Assembly (NCBI GenBank): GCA_947505055.1
Contig: CANNLO010000202.1
Location: 1 to 8,184 of the forward strand
Reading direction: 5' to 3'
Length of the DNA: 8,184 nt
Source of the DNA: Methylococcaceae bacterium
GTDB taxonomy: Bacteria; Pseudomonadota; Gammaproteobacteria; Methylococcales; Methylomonadaceae
The notes below the pieces were generated by a model. The model made no database searches and was not told where the DNA came from. It saw nothing but the letters and a program-made list of their open reading frames with translations. The translations under genes were made by a program, and so were the position numbers. Positions 7,363 through 8,184 of the stretch are shown here, in pieces (positions within the stretch are counted from its first letter, which is position 1; the number at the start of each line of letters is the position of its first letter).

Positions 7363-7565
7363 TAATAATAGGGTGGTTTCTGTATTTATTAGATGATGCT
7401 TTTTTACTTATGCCAAAAGACAATCTATGGTCACGTTAATAAAAACTAACTTAAAAAAGTAGATAGGCAATATAACTAAGGAATGTGTCCATTTTATCTG
7501 TAGTACATCTTACGCAGCTAAAAAACCAGAAGTGTATATCTAAAGATACCGGCGGTAACAATATT

Positions 7566-7582
7566 TAGGATTTGAAATCCTA
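7566..7582. repeat. 17-bp perfect palindrome in gene-free region
   Basis: TAGGATTT-G-AAATCCTA is a perfect 8-bp inverted repeat around one central base. It is neighboured by TACCG-G-CGGTA (7547-7557) on one side and GCAAC...GTTGC (7592-7596 and 7611-7615) on the other. With a one-base centre the 17-mer is more likely a protein-binding site or chance than an RNA hairpin. No T-run makes it a terminator, and no flanking gene gives it a clear job. Confidence 0.35.
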
Positions 7583-7622
7583 TCGTGCTTTGCAACAACT
7601 AGTGCAATAGGTTGCCATCCAA

Positions 7623-7934
7623 TCAAACAGCAAATTTAGACCCGCCTGTCAATATTGTGAGCGTTGCTTCTAACGAATCTATGTCTTTAACAAAAACTTC
7701 ACGCCTGATGACTTGGTTCACTGAAGCTATATTTTTGTTCCTGATTATCTTAACAAAGAAAAACCCACACCAATCAAGATAAACGCAAAAATAAACTGCT
7801 ATGAGAGCTTACTTGGACGCTTCAATAACTATTGTTTAAAGTGTTACACCAATGATCCGATTTTGATTATCTAAAAGCGCTCCCCCTGCTGGTTATCCGC
7901 TACCAAACCCACCTTGATATGCCATTTCTGTCAT
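7623..7934 (-). pseudogene. Possible decayed serine protease gene fragment
   Basis: One minus-strand frame of 104 codons reads like damaged coding sequence. It starts MTEMAYQGGFGSG, then TAA, then PAGGALLDNQNRIIGVTL, then TAA, TIVIEASK, TAA, and ALIAVYFCVYLDWCG followed by FFFVKI, ending about 50 codons later in TILTGGSKFAV and TGA. The second piece resembles the region around the active-site serine of trypsin/DegP-like proteases (pattern GxSGGxLxDxxGRxIGV), and YFCVYLDW resembles the FALPVDW-type strand that follows in some of them. The serine itself is not visible, since the expected GNSGG reads G-stop-PAGG. Another frame at 7540-7626 stays open for 28 codons (WQPIALVVAKHDRISNPKYC and more). 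Three internal stops exclude a functional product as read. The resemblance comes from pattern recognition and could be chance in AT-rich DNA. Confidence 0.28.
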
Positions 7935-8184
7935 ATGGCCTGACAGTCATCTATTTTTCCAATGTGATATTTTTCATTTATTTTATTTTTTAAAAGACCC
8001 TCGCACGCTTTTTAAGGTGAATCTACTTTAATTTATTTCTACAAGTAATTGAAAAACAATAATTAATTATATTATTGGATTTTCTTTGGTGTAGTTAGTA
8101 AATATACTGTTGTACCAAGAAAGTTACAGTTCCATAAATTCCATATTTTTTGGCTTGCAAAAGCAGCTATTTACCATAAATATA

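Larger units (their letters stand above)
7383..8184. other. About 800 bp AT-rich stretch without an intact gene
   Basis: Beyond the feo control region no intact gene is recognisable on either strand up to the window edge. Contents seen are: the stop-interrupted coding-like stretches at 7540-7934 on the minus strand; short palindromes at 7547-7557 and 7566-7582; a hairpin CTGTCA-7 nt-TGACAG (7928-7946) followed by a modest T-run; an imperfect repeat TTAAAAG/CTTTTTAA (7990-8015); and a very AT-rich tail (8020-8184). On the plus strand a frame is open from about 8066 to the edge but has no start codon. No tRNA, insertion-sequence end or CRISPR repeat was seen. Confidence 0.6.

Noticed and set aside
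7928..7946. Hairpin CTGTCA/TGACAG followed by T-rich sequence as a plus-strand terminator
   Set aside because: The stem is only 6 bp with half GC, the T-run starts several bases later, and no plus-strand gene ends nearby.
8066..8184. Open plus-strand frame reaching the window edge
   Set aside because: About 39 codons are open but there is no ATG, GTG or TTG in frame and no recognisable protein; such a stretch can arise by chance in AT-rich DNA.

Overview
The window looks like a chromosomal segment of a gram-negative bacterium, most likely a gammaproteobacterium. The reasons are the feoA-feoB-feoC order with a small cysteine-containing FeoC, a Fur-type operator, a lipobox thioredoxin, and the HemJ type of protoporphyrinogen oxidase. 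Base composition is moderately AT-rich. A methanotroph-like (Methylococcales) origin is possible, but that is an impression and not something the sequence proves.

Left part (1-2409, minus strand): a secreted glycoside hydrolase family 3 enzyme (178-2409). It is followed 18 nt downstream by the first 53 codons of a FucP/GluP-type major facilitator sugar permease, which runs off the left edge (1-159). Together they form an oligosaccharide unit: periplasmic or extracellular hydrolysis, then uptake of the released sugar. The hydrolase starts with TTG. A 244-bp divergent intergenic region (2410-2653) holds a perfect 14-bp palindrome that could be an operator.

Middle part (2654-4450, plus strand): four tightly spaced genes, probably one operon. 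They encode a TlpA/ResA-like thiol-disulfide lipoprotein, HemJ (protoporphyrinogen IX oxidase), and two half-size YeeE/YedE membrane proteins that together form a sulfur-compound (thiosulfate-like) transporter. The set links thiol redox and sulfur import with haem synthesis; the functional link is inferred from gene order only.

Right part (4486-7278, minus strand): a complete feoABC ferrous-iron uptake operon with overlapping genes (feoA/feoB by 1 nt, feoB/feoC by 14 nt). Upstream of feoA lies a good Fur box (7331-7349) and, touching it, a perfect 16-bp palindrome (7347-7362).

Far right (about 7380-8184): roughly 800 bp without an intact gene. The minus strand contains coding-like but stop-interrupted stretches (7540-7934). 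One of them resembles the active-site and C-terminal part of a trypsin-like serine protease, so this may be a decayed gene. The same stretch contains several short perfect palindromes. I found no tRNA, rRNA, CRISPR array, insertion sequence or clearly novel system.
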